Below the pieces are notes generated by a model. It was not told the origin of the DNA, searched no databases, and saw only the letters and a list, made by a program, of their open reading frames with translations. The translations under genes and the position numbers were made by a program. Below, in pieces: positions 1 through 12,138 of a stretch of DNA of 64,000 nucleotides. Every line of letters begins with the position of its first letter. Positions within the stretch are counted from its first letter, which is position 1. Origin of the DNA: Ryuthela nishihirai (lineage: Eukaryota > Arthropoda > Arachnida > Araneae > Heptathelidae); NCBI GenBank assembly GCA_038380435.1, contig JAWZYU010000007.1:85760334-85824333 (forward strand), written 5' to 3'.

Positions 1-435
1 GTACTTCTTGAAGTCCCATGTACCTTATTTCTTCCAGCAGAGTTTCTGCTTCTGAAGAGTAATTGTCCATGCATATCATGTCTTCTGTAGACATCAATAG
101 AGCTCGTGCTTTAGGCCATTTTATGAATATATATCGATGACACAGTGGTCTTGAGTAATGTTAACTATGTACAGCAGTTGCTAATAATATTCTGGCTTTC
201 ATATCTGCAATTATGCAAGGGAAAGGCGTTTAAATGTAGCTTAATTGCATCTCGCATGGTATGATATTCAAGGAGTGAGGAAATTTATAATTACACACAT
301 TCAGAAAAGTTAATGTACCACCCATATACTATTCCAATGGAAAGCAACATTAGATATTACGAAATTTTCAAAATAAGTTTTACGGAAGTATATTACTAGA
401 GATAAGATTAAGCTTTCAATAACGAATTAAAAATA
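1..435. other. AT-rich sequence, nothing recognised
   Basis: No coding frame, repeat or transposon end seen. Confidence 0.5.
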
Positions 436-632
436 CTCCCTCAAGTAGCGGCTTGCCATAGAAATCTAACAGAAGTATGTGAGTTTAATACGCCACAGAA
501 GGTCTGTGAGGAAGGCGAGACCTCAGCAGAAAGACAACACAAACATCTATGCCTTACCCTGGACTCGAACACAGGCTCCCTTTGAAAAGCAGTCAAGCGC
601 GCTACCACTCGACCACAGGAAGGCAATATTAA
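436..632 (-). mobile_element. Family B tRNA-derived SINE
   Basis: About 195 bp. On the minus strand the head has TGGTCGAGTGGTAGCGCGC (A box) and a mutated B box, then a body with TGCTGAGGTCTCGCC and CTTCTGTTAGATTTC, ending GCTACTTGAGGGAGTA. The head resembles a tRNA with a long variable arm (Leu/Ser type). Confidence 0.82.
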
Positions 633-1257
633 TTTATTCTTTCTAAATCTAAATTGCATAATATTCGTTCAACCGTTAAAGGATTATCAAAGCTTGAATA
701 TTTAAACTCAGTGGTGTCTTCATTAGAATTTTCTTCAGGAATAATATTTAATATTCAACTCTTTATTGATATTTTTTACTAATATTCGTTACGACTGTTA
801 TTGAAAGTGTTTCCTCAGTACAGTTGCTAATATTTCTAGATGTTTGTGAAATGATGATTCTTGAAATTTCTGTTCATTCTCCGATGTTTGTTTAATGTTT
901 CAGCTGCCATAATTATTTAAGTATAAGACGAATATTGTTCAAAGACAGGGTTTAGAGAGATTTGATTCATGCCTTTAACTTCTCACCAGAGACATTTCTT
1001 CACAGGATTTATATTTTGAAAGTTGCGGATCATCAAATGTGCTTTTCTTTGGCGTAACAATGTGAGTGATGAAGAACAGTTTGCTAATGTCCAGATTGTG
1101 AATTCGGACAAGAAAGTCCAAATCACTGCTGGGAAATATGAAATTCTCCTTTTCGAAAATGAATTTTTTTTGGCAGTTTACAAATTTAGCACCCTCTAAA
1201 GGTGGAAATTCAATCTAATAGAAGATTCAGAAAATGTGAATCGTAATATGTTCTTAG
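633..1257. other. AT-rich sequence, nothing recognised
   Basis: No supported feature between a family B and a family A SINE. Confidence 0.5.
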
Positions 1258-1649
1258 GTTGTGTTGTTTTACCTCTGAACGGCACTTTTTTTGCACACAA
1301 TGGGCTAAATGGCCAGGTCACAAGGATCCCGAAGGCTCAGAGAAGGTAGGGGAAGAGGATCCATTGGAACAGCTGTTAGGAGACAGATGGTAGCCTCCCG
1401 TCAAGGCCATCCAGTGTGTTCTTTAACGTACACAGGGTATGGCTCTCCCTCATACGTGACCACGGCTTAACGTCCCATCCGATGGACGGCGGCCTTTCCA
1501 ATCCCATCGGTGTCCCCTACTGACCGTGGGCAGGGCGGAGAATTTTGCGGAGAAAAAAACTCAATGCTGACCCAGCTGGGACTCGAACCTAGGAACTACG
1601 GATTACGAGCCTGGCGCGCTACCGACTGAGCCACCTCCAGCCCTAAAAT
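1258..1649 (-). mobile_element. Family A tRNA-derived SINE, near full length
   Basis: On the minus strand the head carries an A box (TGGCTCAGTCGGTAGCGC) and a B box (GGTTCGAGTCCC), the internal RNA polymerase III promoter of tRNA-derived SINEs. A ~300-bp body follows (CCGATGGG, GGATGGGACGTTAAGCCGTG, GGGAGAGCCATACCCTG, GAACACGCTGGATGGCC, CTGTTCCAGTGGGTCC), ending GAGGTAAAACAACAC. Flanks repeat TTCTTAG (1251-1257, 1650-1656), a likely target duplication. It depends on a LINE for movement. Confidence 0.9.
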
Positions 1650-4024
1650 TTCTTAGTACCTATCCAAACCAAAGAGAAATATTCAGATTTCTGTTAAAAC
1701 TGAAAAACTGAATGTTTAGAAGATAAAGTGAAAGCAACAGCTCATTTTTTTTAAACGATCGAAAATTTAAATTTGATATCATTTTTTCAATTTAATAACT
1801 TAACCTTTCAGCAACCAAACTGTACACTGACTGACAGATGGACTCGAAGCAGTCTATTTTGCAATGCTGACAGAAGAACAACATTGAAAATCGACTATTT
1901 AGAATTCAGAGTAATGAAAAATTACCCCTCGGAAAACCATCAGCCAAATTTTAACCTTGATATTTTTTTTTCTTAAGCTTTTTTTCCTGACCTTAGCAAA
2001 AAGACGAAAAATTCCTTGCTCTGACGTCATCTTATGAGAAACGAGACAGCGTAAATAGAAATTCTTCTGAGAAGATTAGGAATCCTGCAGAAAAAAATTA
2101 TTAAAACCAGCCGCAAGTTGTCAATAAAGGAAGGGCCGTGTCTAACCAATTTTATATCCGGGACAAAGTGTAGGGAAATGTTTGCATCCTCAGAGCAAGA
2201 TACTTTGAATCCAGTCCGAATAGTTAATTTTGGATCATAGAAAAGAAAAAACTAAGCATGTAAAAATTTCAAAGAAACTTGATGCCTTTGATTCCAAATG
2301 CTTGCGCAGTATCTTCGGCATATTTGAGAATTCATGCCTATATGTATATGAGTATGATATAATTTTGCCTTCAATTTTATTTTGTAGAAATGGCCTAGGC
2401 TAATATTTCAAAAAACCGGCAACCCTGTTTCATGTGCAGTGTAGTAATATTAATTTTTGCATTCTCGTATGGACTATGGAAAATGCATTCTAATAAGTCA
2501 AAAAGCAGTTGTATTTATTTCTTTAAAACAAAAATACAATTTAGAGAATTATGCAATGATAGGCAACTTTAAATTCAAAAGAAAATAATAAACTATATTT
2601 TTACGATAATGCAAACTTTAGTAATTCGCATAATACCAACAAAAATTTAATACGACACCAATTTTCTATATTGTAAAACAAAGCTACAATATCACTATAA
2701 TTCATTAAACACAAAATTATATATTTAATATACAGTGTCACACTTTCTATCAACTTTATATATTGTGGCAAAAAATTATTAAGCTTTCCTGACAGAATAA
2801 GAAACGCTTCTGTACTGTAGTTTATGGAGTAAAAAATTAAATCATCTGCAAAAGTAAAAATGGTCTATTCCCTCATAATCGTTTTATAAGCATGAACTCT
2901 CAGATTCTTCTTAAAAAAATTTCAATCCTTGTAGTACTTAAAGTTTTCTAATTTGCAAAATTATTAGAGTTCAATGTTTCCCTTAAGCTTTTAAATGTTA
3001 CATTCTTTTCGTGCATCTAATTACAGGAATTTTTAACGTGCAATGGTAAGAACTTCATAAGGCATCGACGGATATAAGGAGGAAGCAATGGCCTCCCCCT
3101 TGAGAACTTAATTCAGTTTTAATATATCTTATTCCTTGCCTTTTATTATTACATTTCGATCAGTACCTTTCAAGGCCGGCATAACGCACTGACTACATCA
3201 CATTTCCGCAACTGGAGCAAGGTTTTGCACTTTACAAAAAACCACCTTTCATTCATACCACGAGTGCTTCGATATCTGAAGTAATGTCGTATAGTCCTAC
3301 ATCTAATATTTTCCCTTCTTGTGAGATTAGTTTTTTTGTGGGGGAGTAAAAATAAGTATACTCTAAATGTTACAGAAAATGTTATATATGAAAAGTATAA
3401 TAACAGTTTCATTTTTTGTAAGTTTAATTTTCATATTTATGTCCCCCATCCTTGTAAATTTTTTGATTCGCCCCTGTCCCAGGGGAATATATATATATAA
3501 GGGAAGAAAAAATTGCAGATGGCGAATTTTTATGCCTATGACACATTCTACGTTTAAGCTTTGATTTGACATATAACCTATAGGATTGGCTAACGTGTTG
3601 GGAGACATATAATAATCATATATACATCATCCCTTTTACTGGAGAAGGAAAAGAATTGGCGAATTCATTTTAAACTCAGGAGACCACCCCATATCACAAG
3701 CTTTCATTTGATACCTAACTCGCGATGATAAGAAGATATCAGGGAACAATTCTTTCGACAAATCCACAAACCGATCAACAAAGAGAACTGAAAAGATGGT
3801 CGAAAATCAAGTTCTTCCTAAACGGTGACACAACTGAGCACAACACCCACACAGAAGAAACAATTCGATGAACGATACAATCTGTGTGAACAAAAATAAT
3901 TTTAACTAGAAAATGTGGGTGTTCTTAATAATAGCACGCCGAGTTCAATAGAGACACTATGTTCGGGTTCCATTTTTAAACCTAGCAAGCAGAGTAGAAG
4001 TATTTAAAGCTGCGGGCTTACGGC
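1650..4024. other. AT-rich intergenic sequence
   Basis: Contains one LINE relic (2277-2326), a short TA run near 3490 and an inverted copy of the ATGAAAG...GTGATATG motif near 3690. Otherwise nothing is supported. Confidence 0.5.
2277..2326 (+). pseudogene. Short RTE-like LINE relic
   Basis: About 50 bases that translate as LDAFDSKCLRSIFGI, the same peptide as in the C-terminal region of the main LINE (DAFDSRCSRSILSI). No flanking LINE sequence is visible. Confidence 0.5.
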
Positions 4025-4070
4025 CGAAGACAAAAAAACTGTTTTACCTCGGATCAGTTTTTTTACTTCG
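4025..4070. repeat. Short inverted repeat
   Basis: CGAAGACAAAAAAACTG (4025-4041) pairs with CAGTTTTTTTACTTCG (4055-4070), with one base difference. Confidence 0.6.
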
Positions 4071-4139
4071 CCTTCTTTTAACGAAATGAATATCTAAAAT
4101 ACCTTACGGAACATCACGTGGATTACATCAACTGACATG

Positions 4140-4345
4140 TTGCTGTGCCTTGACACGGGGTCATGCGCTTTCTGCCTTAGCGCAGACGGCGCCGCCAACC
4201 TTGAAACAACTAGGTGACAGATGCCAAGCGAAATCTTGGCAGTACGATCTGGCAATAAGCGAATCGGGCGCGTTTTCTATTGCTGCTCTCGTGAGGGGTG
4301 GCGTCTGCTATCGCGGAGCCTTACGGTTAAGGTTTCCGCGAAATG
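4140..4345. other. Isolated GC-richer segment of unknown nature
   Basis: About 200 bases with G+C far above the flanks, containing two small hairpins: TGCCAAG/CTTGGCA near 4222-4244 and GCGGAGCCTTA/TAAGGTTTCCGC near 4314-4340. Both strands have short open frames without protein resemblance. It could be a structured RNA, an exon or a repeat fragment; nothing decides. Confidence 0.3.
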
Positions 4346-5705
4346 CATAAGAGTAATTTTGACACTGAACTTTGAATTTCAGCGAAACCTATCGAATGCA
4401 TTTTTCTGTTTTTCCTGGAAGCTGCAACTGTTGAAGATAATGCCAAACTTTTCTTCGTCGTAAATCTATATAAAAATAAGATTGTTTTTACAGTGGAAAA
4501 AATAACTTCTCTACAGCGTAAAAATGACACTTCTTAAAAAAATTAATTTTATTCATCCTATTTTATTAGATATTTTACAGTAATGTTGTCGAGTTTCCGC
4601 AAAGCAAATGCAATATTCGTTTAAACTTATAAAGTTATAAATTCAGCCTTAAATTTATTTTGCAGCATTTTTATAATGCAATAAATTTATATTATACTTA
4701 AATAATTAATATATTAATACTTAAATGCAATAAATATTATTTCAATATGCATCGATCTCGTCAGCAATTCACAGAAGAGCAAAATTGCCAATTTCGTTCA
4801 CGCGGTCCCTTATAATAAGCTTATATTCCGATTTTAAAGAAAATTTTGTGTATTGTATGCTCATTCATTAAAGTTGTGGCTGGTTTGCTAACTCTGTTAT
4901 CTCCAAAAATAGTGAAATCAGGGAACATGTGTTAATGATGGGGAATATTCGAATTTTTAAGAGGGTGGATCCATTTATAAGGAGGTAATAGACGAGGTGA
5001 AAACAAATATACGGAAAATACAGTATATAACTAGTTGGCCATTGGCGAAAGGAAGGTGTGTCAGAAATTGGGGAAATGAGCTAATGGAAAGGTGGGGAGT
5101 TGTAGGGAAATTTTGAAGGTTACCTGATTGCAATGGGAATTTGCAATGCAAAAATTACCAATGGGAGACGGTTTGAGTCTCATTTGACTTATTTAAGTCT
5201 CTAGTTTTCGAGGACTGCTTAGAAAATATATGATACTAAAGCCTAAGGAGGCGGAGGGACAATGTTCAAAGCCATCTATTCCTTGGATAGGCCATACCCT
5301 ATTGGAACTTTTGCTTACACAGTGATCAGGTTATAATGATTATAGCAGAAACGGAACTGGGAAATCAAATCAAAGAGAAAACTATCACCGGAAGATAAGG
5401 ACATAACCAAACTCCGAAATCCCGTCGTCTTATATGAAATCTCATATTTATATGCCCGACATTAAAAATAGATTTAAAAAATAAACAACCCTGAAATTTT
5501 ATTCGGTACAGAATATTATTCTAACCTTTCCTGTCCGGTGGCATATTTTAGTAATTGGGAAACCCTACTCAAGTCTTATTCTCTGACTCTTCCCCCCCCC
5601 CAACGTAACTAAATCCTGGATACGTGCTACGGGAATACGTAGCATTTCCGATTTCAAGGTGAAAACTTTTAAATGGGCAAAAGATTTTTAGTAACACACG
5701 ATACA
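4346..5705. other. Intergenic sequence, nothing recognised
   Basis: No coding frame or repeat identified. Confidence 0.5.
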
Positions 5706-5915
5706 TGAGAACCTCAAAAGTATGGTGACACGTGAGAGTCTCAACCCTATGGTGACACTTGAGAGACTCAAATCTATTGTGACACAGGAGAGTCTCAAAC
5801 TTATGGTGGCACACGAGAGTTTCAAACCTATGGTGACACACGAGAGTCTGGAACCTATGGTGACACATGAGAGTCTCGAACCTATGGTGAAACATGAGAG
5901 CTTCAAAATCTATAA
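5706..5915. repeat. 27-bp minisatellite
   Basis: About 7.5 units of ATGGTGACACATGAGAGTCTCAAACCT (given here as its two parts: ATGGTGACACATGAG and AGTCTCAAACCT). The unit is a multiple of three and lacks stops, so open frames appear on both strands (MVTHESLEP-type nine-residue repeats); I regard them as artefacts. Confidence 0.88.
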
Positions 5916-7669
5916 TGCATCTCTTCCATCAGTGCTGCACCCAGAATTTTTAAGAGATGGTCTGTCAGAGCCATCTAATGATTTATATGGTTTGTTTCAG
6001 TGGCAAACTGGTTTAGGGAGCGAGGGTTGGGGGAGGAGGGCTACTGCAGGTCTCCAAGGCTCGGGTCTATGACAATTCACACTCAATGAGATAACTGACT
6101 GGCATTTCTTTCTAATGAGTTACCCTCAATTTTCATGCTCAGTACTATGCATGAAAATAAGGATAACTCATAAAACAATGCTAGTCAATTTTCTCATGGA
6201 ATATGGCTTCTCATATGGTGTTTCATCGATGTATACGAGTAATTTAAAAAGGGGTCCTTCCCATTGGATTTTCTTGTTCTATAAACTTCTTGGTATGTAC
6301 AAGAACGTATGGCTTTCATTTTCGGCAAAATTGAAAGTTGAACCTTGCAAAACCTCAATAGCTACATTTCAAAAATATTACTTTTCCAAATAATGCTTTC
6401 ACTTTATTTTTTAAAATAATTCAAATACAATTTCACAATCATTACGCTACCATCAAGTTGTTTGTTTATTACTTTCAATGAAATATATAATTGCAAATTT
6501 TATGCTCATTTTTAAACGGTTGATTCATCATTTCTTTAAAGAATTGTTTTATTTCCGTTAATAAATTTGGATAATTATTCACATTTAATATATTTCTCAG
6601 TAACAGATTCTAAATATGAGGTTACAAAACAAAACTCAAATTCTAATATGAGGTTACAAAAATTGAAATATGAATTGCTTTGCAGTTACTTGTACATTTC
6701 TCATAAATACTAAAAAATTGAATGGAATAGTTCCTATAGAAGCCGATGAGATAATTAGAAAATTTTAAAACATGGCGAGTTTCTCCTATCAAGTGATAAA
6801 TAAAAAATCTTGAAAAATAAAGTGATCGTACATTCTAGGCTGCAAAAGAAAAGACAACGATTTTAATATCTCAGTAAAAGCAGTAAGCTGGTTCTCACTT
6901 TACTGAATAACTATAGAAATTTCTCAATCTTTGTCTATATGGGAGAATGAAACACCATGAGATCTTTTAGCAAACCGTCTTCGCTGCCTTTCTCATGACA
7001 GAATATTAGAAAACATGTGGAAGTTCCGCATTCGTAAAGTATATATAATGTATACGTTTAAAACAATCATAATTCCAGGGTTGGGTCATGTCACCTCCCT
7101 CCCCACTTTCTCCCATTTCACTGAGGAAGATCATGTTTTGGATTCATGCACCCATCTTCGATGCCATGGAGCACCCACTGTCAATGTCATTTTCGATTAC
7201 GTTGAAGAACCGGCCAACCTGAAACTCCATCATTCTATCTTCAGACAACCTTCCTAGAATGTCGTTATCGGAAGATCCTGTTATCCCAGAGCGTTGACAG
7301 CGATTAACTTACGTAAAACTAACTTCTCTACATTATGATTACGGTAATGACCACTTAGACCCAGCTATGAGGTATCGTGAAGATTAACAAAACGCTAATT
7401 AACATCTCCCCATACGGGGCCTCGTCGTCTCCAACGCCCACTTCAACGCCCAACTCGTTACTACTGGAGCCGAAGCGATGGTGACACCGTCATGACCATC
7501 CACCGAAATTGCGGACGAGCAACACCTACCCGTTTGCCGCGTCTTCGGCAGAGGTGATGCATTTCCTAGAACGGGAGTAATGACTCTAATATCCAACGCA
7601 AATCGACCAAAGGATAAACACTCTTTAATTACTAAAGTTTAGTATTCTCTAAACCCAAAACAAAATGTT
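5916..7669. other. Intergenic sequence
   Basis: Mostly featureless. At 7078-7255 the plus strand reads a coherent peptide (HFTEEDHVLDSCTHLRCHG...NVIFDYVEEPANLKL) with a His/Cys pattern like the C-terminal finger of some LINE polymerases; not assigned. A GC-richer patch at 7420-7590 is unexplained. Confidence 0.35.
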
Positions 7670-7682
7670 CTCCAACAGAATG

Positions 7683-7927
7683 GGCTTGGAAAGGCCGCCG
7701 TCCGTCGGATGGGACGTTAAACCGTGGCGCCGTGTGCGGGAGAGCCATACCCTGTGCACGTTAAAGAACACGCTGGATGGCCTTGACGGGAGGCTACCAT
7801 CTGTCTCCCAACAGCTGTTCCAGTGGGTCCCCTCCCCCAACCTTCTCTGAGCCTTCGGGGTCCATGTGACCTGGCAATTTAGTCCATGGTGTGCAAAAAA
7901 GTGCCGCTCAGAGGTAAAACAACCCAA
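7683..7927 (+). mobile_element. Family A SINE, 5'-truncated, 13-bp target duplication
   Basis: Lacks the tRNA head and starts within the body at GGCTTGGAAAGGCCGCC. Flanked by a perfect CTCCAACAGAATG (7670-7682, 7928-7940). 5' truncation with a target duplication is the signature of LINE-driven insertion. Confidence 0.92.
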
Positions 7928-8171
7928 CTCCAACAGAATGATCTTCAGCTCGATTGTGCGTCATTCGCTGTCGTCTGGCCACTATTTGAATTTTTTTGGT
8001 GTTGATTCGACGAATTCTTTCGCTGGTTATTAATTTGAAGTTCAGTTTCCTATTAACAGGGACATAAAGGGTCAAGTGTAAATCAAAAGTCGATTGTTTG
8101 ATTCTTAATTTGAAGCTTACTTCCAAGCAGGCACTAGGCGGTAAGCAATTCGCCATTGGCCAATGAACCGG

Positions 8172-8474
8172 GTTGGGTTGGGTTGTTTTACCTCTGAGCG
8201 GCACTTTTTTGCACACCATGGGCTAAATGGACAGGTCACATGGACCCCGAAGGCTCAGAGAAGGTTGGGGGAGGGGACCCACTGGAACAGCTGTTGGGAG
8301 ACAGATGGTAGCCTCCCGTCAAAACCATCCAGTGTGTTCTTTAACAGTGCACAGGGTATGGCTCTCCCGCACACGGGACCAAAGCTTAACGTCCCATCCG
8401 ACGGACGGCGGCCTTTCCAAGCCCATCTGTGTCCCCTACTGACCGTGGGCAGGGCGGAGAATTTTGCGGAGCCG
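8172..8474 (-). mobile_element. Family A SINE, truncated before the tRNA head
   Basis: Body and tail in reverse; the tail reads CAACCCAACCCAACCC on the minus strand, a (AACCC)-like end. Flanks repeat ATGAACCGG (8163-8171, 8475-8483). A ~120-codon open frame across it is a SINE artefact. Confidence 0.9.
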
Positions 8475-8483
8475 ATGAACCGG

Positions 8484-9118
8484 AGAGCACCAAAATTTTA
8501 TGGAAAATTTCAGCAGTCAGCTTCAGTTCCTCAATTATTATAGAAAATTATGTCTATATAAACTTGAAAAATAGACAGGATTTAAATTTAGAATTTTTGG
8601 TTAGGAAAATATACGTTTAGAAATAAGAACAAAATTTCATTTTGAAAACAGGTCACTTCCAATGGAATTTGTATAGGGGTGCCACCATGCATAGCTACAA
8701 CCTTATTTAAGGATAGAAAAAACGGAATTTAAGAAGCGTATTATTCAATTTCTAGTAAGCTACCATTTAGTTTTATGTTGATGTGGTTAAAAGTAGGTGT
8801 CTAAAAACCTTCACTTTAGTATTAACTGATGTCTATAGGCATAACGTGGGTGACAACTCACACCCGACTGTAGTGCTTCAGTTACCTTTCTCTTTGCTTA
8901 ATCGTATTTGCTTCATTAAGAGTGACGTCAAACTGATAATATTAGAGCATTGATTTAATTTTATTATCGCTAAAGAAACTTTTGTTTTAACATCGAAATT
9001 TACTATTATTCTTCAAAATAAATATTAACTTAATTTTTTTCCATCAGTCCATTTGGGACTGATTATTTTACTTGCATTATTTTATTTGTGACCAGAATTT
9101 TTTTTATTCATTATCAGT
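8484..9118. other. AT-rich sequence, nothing recognised
   Basis: No supported feature. Confidence 0.5.
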
Positions 9119-9200
9119 TAAAGGTCAGGTCACAAGGAACCCAAGAGTTGGGTAGGAAAAGTGGAACTACCGAGCAACTGTTAGCAGACAGATGAAGACT
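9119..9200 (-). mobile_element. Family A SINE relic
   Basis: GGTCAGGTCACAAGGAACCC and ACTGTTAGCAGACAGATG match the 3' half of the body. Confidence 0.6.
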
Positions 9201-9470
9201 TCTAGACAGGATCAAGGAAGAACAGTTCAGTTCAAAGAGTACACGGGACTGTTCTTGCCTGATCATTCTTCGTTTCTTACTTTTACCAACAACAGGAGAT
9301 TTGATTTGGAAAACAATGTCTTCAGTAACAAGAATTTTCACTATCAATTTTGGTCTTTATTCTTGCTCGTGTTACAATAAATTCTCGTAGAGAGTTGAAC
9401 ATTTAATATCGGCATTTAAGTAAGAAATGAGGAATTCATACATCATTCGCTGCAAAGTTTATCCCAAAAA

Positions 9471-9553
9471 AGTCTGTGTATTGATAACTCTATATTAATA
9501 ATCCAACGTTATCAATACACATAGACTATAAGTCTATGTGTATAAGGTAATGA
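9471..9553. repeat. Triple foldback (direct, inverted, direct)
   Basis: AGTCTGTGTATTGATAAC (9471-9488), its inverted form GTTATCAATACACATAGACT (9508-9527) and a third, direct copy AGTCTATGTGTATAAGGTAA (9531-9550). Adjacent copies can pair in two alternative hairpins. Confidence 0.75.
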
Positions 9554-9585
9554 ACAAAATATCGATTTAAATAGAAAAAGATTGA

Positions 9586-9684
9586 ATTGTTTTACCGCAG
9601 AGTTACCAATTCCTAAATATCCGAGGTGTTCAGAGCTGGGTAGGGGAAGGAATTCCCTAAACAGTTATTAGGAAACAGATGGAA
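9586..9684 (-). mobile_element. Family A SINE relic
   Basis: TTGTTTTACCGCAGAG, CAGAGCTGGGTAGGGGAAG and ACAGTTATTAGGAAACAGAT align with the 3' part of the body, with many changes. Confidence 0.55.
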
Positions 9685-10135
9685 AGAGAGAATGGCAATC
9701 CAGCGAGTTTTATTTTTATGTGGTTGCTGTATAAGGATAATAATACGATTAACGAAGAAAATCTCAATTCATGAGCAGCGAAGACTCGACTCTGCGAACA
9801 CGAAGTGGTAAGTGCAAAAAAAACCTACACCAGCCCCATCCCGCACTCTAAATCTGGACCTCCTGGTTAAGCGTGACAATTCCTCTACCATTTAAGGCAG
9901 TGGTCCTCTAACACTTGCATAGGTAATGCTATGAAGGACATGTCGTTAGGCTTTCTCTTCCATGTAGTTCATATCCACGGAAGAGATTTGATGGTAGAGC
10001 CACTATGTACCTTTTAAACCTATGGGAACATGGCAGTTTTTATATAGCATGCATATAAATATATACACATTCCAGATGTATAAAAGTTCTATATGGTGGC
10101 CAAACTTGAGATTCTTTGAAAACAAGATAACAGGC
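9685..10135. other. Intergenic sequence, nothing recognised
   Basis: A weak tRNA-like stretch around 9850-9900 is too diverged to call. Confidence 0.4.
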
Positions 10136-10358
10136 TTTGGGTTGTGTGGTCTTACCTCTGAGTGGCACTCTTTTACAATGGACTAAATGGTCAAGTCACA
10201 AGGACACTGAAGGATCAGAGGTTGTGGAAAGGGGAACACATTATACAGCTGTTAGGACACAGATGGTAGCCTGTCGTCAAGGCCATCCAATGTTCTTTAA
10301 TGTGTACAGGGTATGGCTCTCCTGCACACAGGGTCACGGCTTAACGTCCCTCCATCGG
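10136..10358 (-). mobile_element. Family A SINE, 3' part
   Basis: Body from the tail (GGTTGTGTGGTCTTACCTC) to CGGCTTAACGTCCCTCC, where RTE-like LINE sequence takes over. Confidence 0.85.
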
Positions 10359-10745
10359 ACAACAGGAAACTTGATTCCTATGATTCTAGATACTTAGTAT
10401 CTTAGGCAATAAGTGGTTTGACTATGTAACTAACGATGAGGTTAGGCGGAGTCAGTAACCACCTATGAACAGTATATTTTGTAGAGAGAGACTGAATTGA
10501 TTTGATCATGTTGTCCATATACAGAACTAGTGAATGGATTTATGAATAGTGTCCATGAAGGTCTCAGAAAAAGGGAGAGACCTATGACATGGTGATCAGA
10601 CAATGTCAAACAGGATTATATTAGAAATGTCCTGCCATGCCAAATGCTACAGTACTAGCTTAGGATCTACGCGTGTGGAATTACAAAATTTGGTTGGATC
10701 TCTGTAACCCAGTTCGCTTGAGCAAGAGTTATGGAAGTTTCAATA
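10359..10745 (+). pseudogene. RTE-like LINE 3' fragment
   Basis: Frames with stops recall the C-terminal region of the 20.5-24.4 kb LINE in forward orientation: GGAAACTTGATTCCTATGATT (KLDSYDS-like), AACGATGAGGTTAGGCGGAG, AATAGTGTCCATGAAGGTCT and GACAATGTCAAACAGGATTA. It directly follows a family A SINE fragment and precedes a piggyBac-type MITE. Confidence 0.7.
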
Positions 10746-10770
10746 TTTAACAGCAGAACATATGTCTTAA

Positions 10771-11298
10771 CCCTTTCACGACTAAGGGAAACATTTTTCC
10801 CATTTTAAAATTGGTGATTGTCGTATTTAATTTATAACCTTATCTGCATTTTTTATACAGAATGTCAAAATAGAACGTATGCCGAACGCAATTACGTAAA
10901 CGGGAACGTTTAGAAACAAAAACAGAACTGTCAGGACGCATAATATATGTACTATGTGCAATGTCCATCTTTGCCTCACTACCAAAAGAAATTGCTTCGC
11001 AGAATATCATAATTAGCACATCATTTTGTATAGTAATTTTATTTCATAATTTTGTATTATTTTAGTTAACATTTCGTTCTAATAAACCAATAAATAAAAG
11101 ACATTGCATAATAAGCCTAACTATAATTTGTGTTACCTTTATAGTCTATTGGGAAAAATATTTCCCATAAAATTACAAAAAAACTACACATTGTTATGTA
11201 TTTTTCTTATGATTTTTATTTATTTTACGTCTAAACAAACTAAAATAAACAGTTACATACTAATATTTACTCTTAGAAACCCTATGGTCCTGAAAGTG
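10771..11298 (+). mobile_element. piggyBac-type MITE, copy 1 (528 bp)
   Basis: Flanked by the duplicated TTAA target (10767-10770, 11299-11302) and ending in CCCTTTCACGACTAAGG on the left and, inverted, CACTTTCAGGACCAT on the right. TTAA target and CC-starting termini are the hallmark of piggyBac. No transposase is encoded. Subterminal GGGAAAxxxTTTCCC hairpins occur near both ends. A nearly identical copy lies inverted at 17394-17920. Confidence 0.85.
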
Positions 11299-11302
11299 TT
11301 AA

Positions 11303-12138
11303 GAAACTTACAAAATTGGCGAATATTGAAAGAATTATTTACACAAACTTCTAAAATACTCATTTATTTTATTAAATTGTTTGTAACAGTATTTATTATT
11401 TAAGTTTCAATTAACTTCTGAGGTAAATTACTGTTTGGCATTGCTCTTTCTAAATATTCAAACTTCCCAATAATTATTTTAATAAATGAATAAATTACTC
11501 CTCAAGCAGCTGCTTACCACAGAGGTCTGAGATGAGCCTGTCAGTTCAATGTGCAATAGAAGAGATCTGTGAGGAAGATGAGACCTCAGCAGAAGGGAAA
11601 CACAGAAATTTGCATCCCTTAATCTGGAGCTCGAACCCGAGTCTCTTTGATCAGTAGTCAAGCTCGCTAACCACTCGGTTGAAAACAGTGATAAGCTGAA
11701 ACTCAATCAAACTTTTGAAAATTGAGATTTTTAAAAATTTGATTGAGATATTTCATCACATTAGAATCTTCTAAGATTTTGAAAACTACGGAACATTGAA
11801 TTTGGTTTTTCACTGTCATAACATGGAAATTCTCGAATATTTTGTCTAGGTCGTCTACGTTCTCAAAACTGAACAAAACTTATGACTCTCAGAACACTAT
11901 TGCCATGCGTTCGCGTTGAAATTAATTTCTATCCCACTCTTTTGAATGTTAGTGGCATTAACTATGGAAGAGGCTAGGGATCAATTCTGTACAAACTCTT
12001 TATGATTTCATCTTTTAACACTTCCAACGAAATGGAAAAAATAGCATAAAAGTTAAAAAAAAAAAACCTAAAATGTACTTCAAAAATTAAAAAACAACTA
12101 ATTTTATTCCGGTGAATTCTCCTCTAATAAATAAACAA
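11303..12138. other. AT-rich sequence around a family B SINE
   Basis: Outside the SINE at 11498-11692 nothing is recognised. Confidence 0.5.
11498..11692 (-). mobile_element. Family B SINE
   Basis: B box GGGTTCGAGCTCC, body CTGCTGAGGTCTCATC and 3' end AAGCAGCTGCTTGAGGAGTA, all on the minus strand. Confidence 0.85.

Noticed and set aside
5569..5906. Repetitive proteins on both strands (MVTHESLEP- and ETLVCHHRF-type repeats)
   Set aside because: They are translations of one 27-bp minisatellite in several frames; no flanking coding sequence or start context supports a gene.
8163..8543. 126-codon frame (GCFTSERHFFAHHGLNG...)
   Set aside because: Lies over a family A SINE; the same peptide recurs wherever the SINE occurs in that frame.
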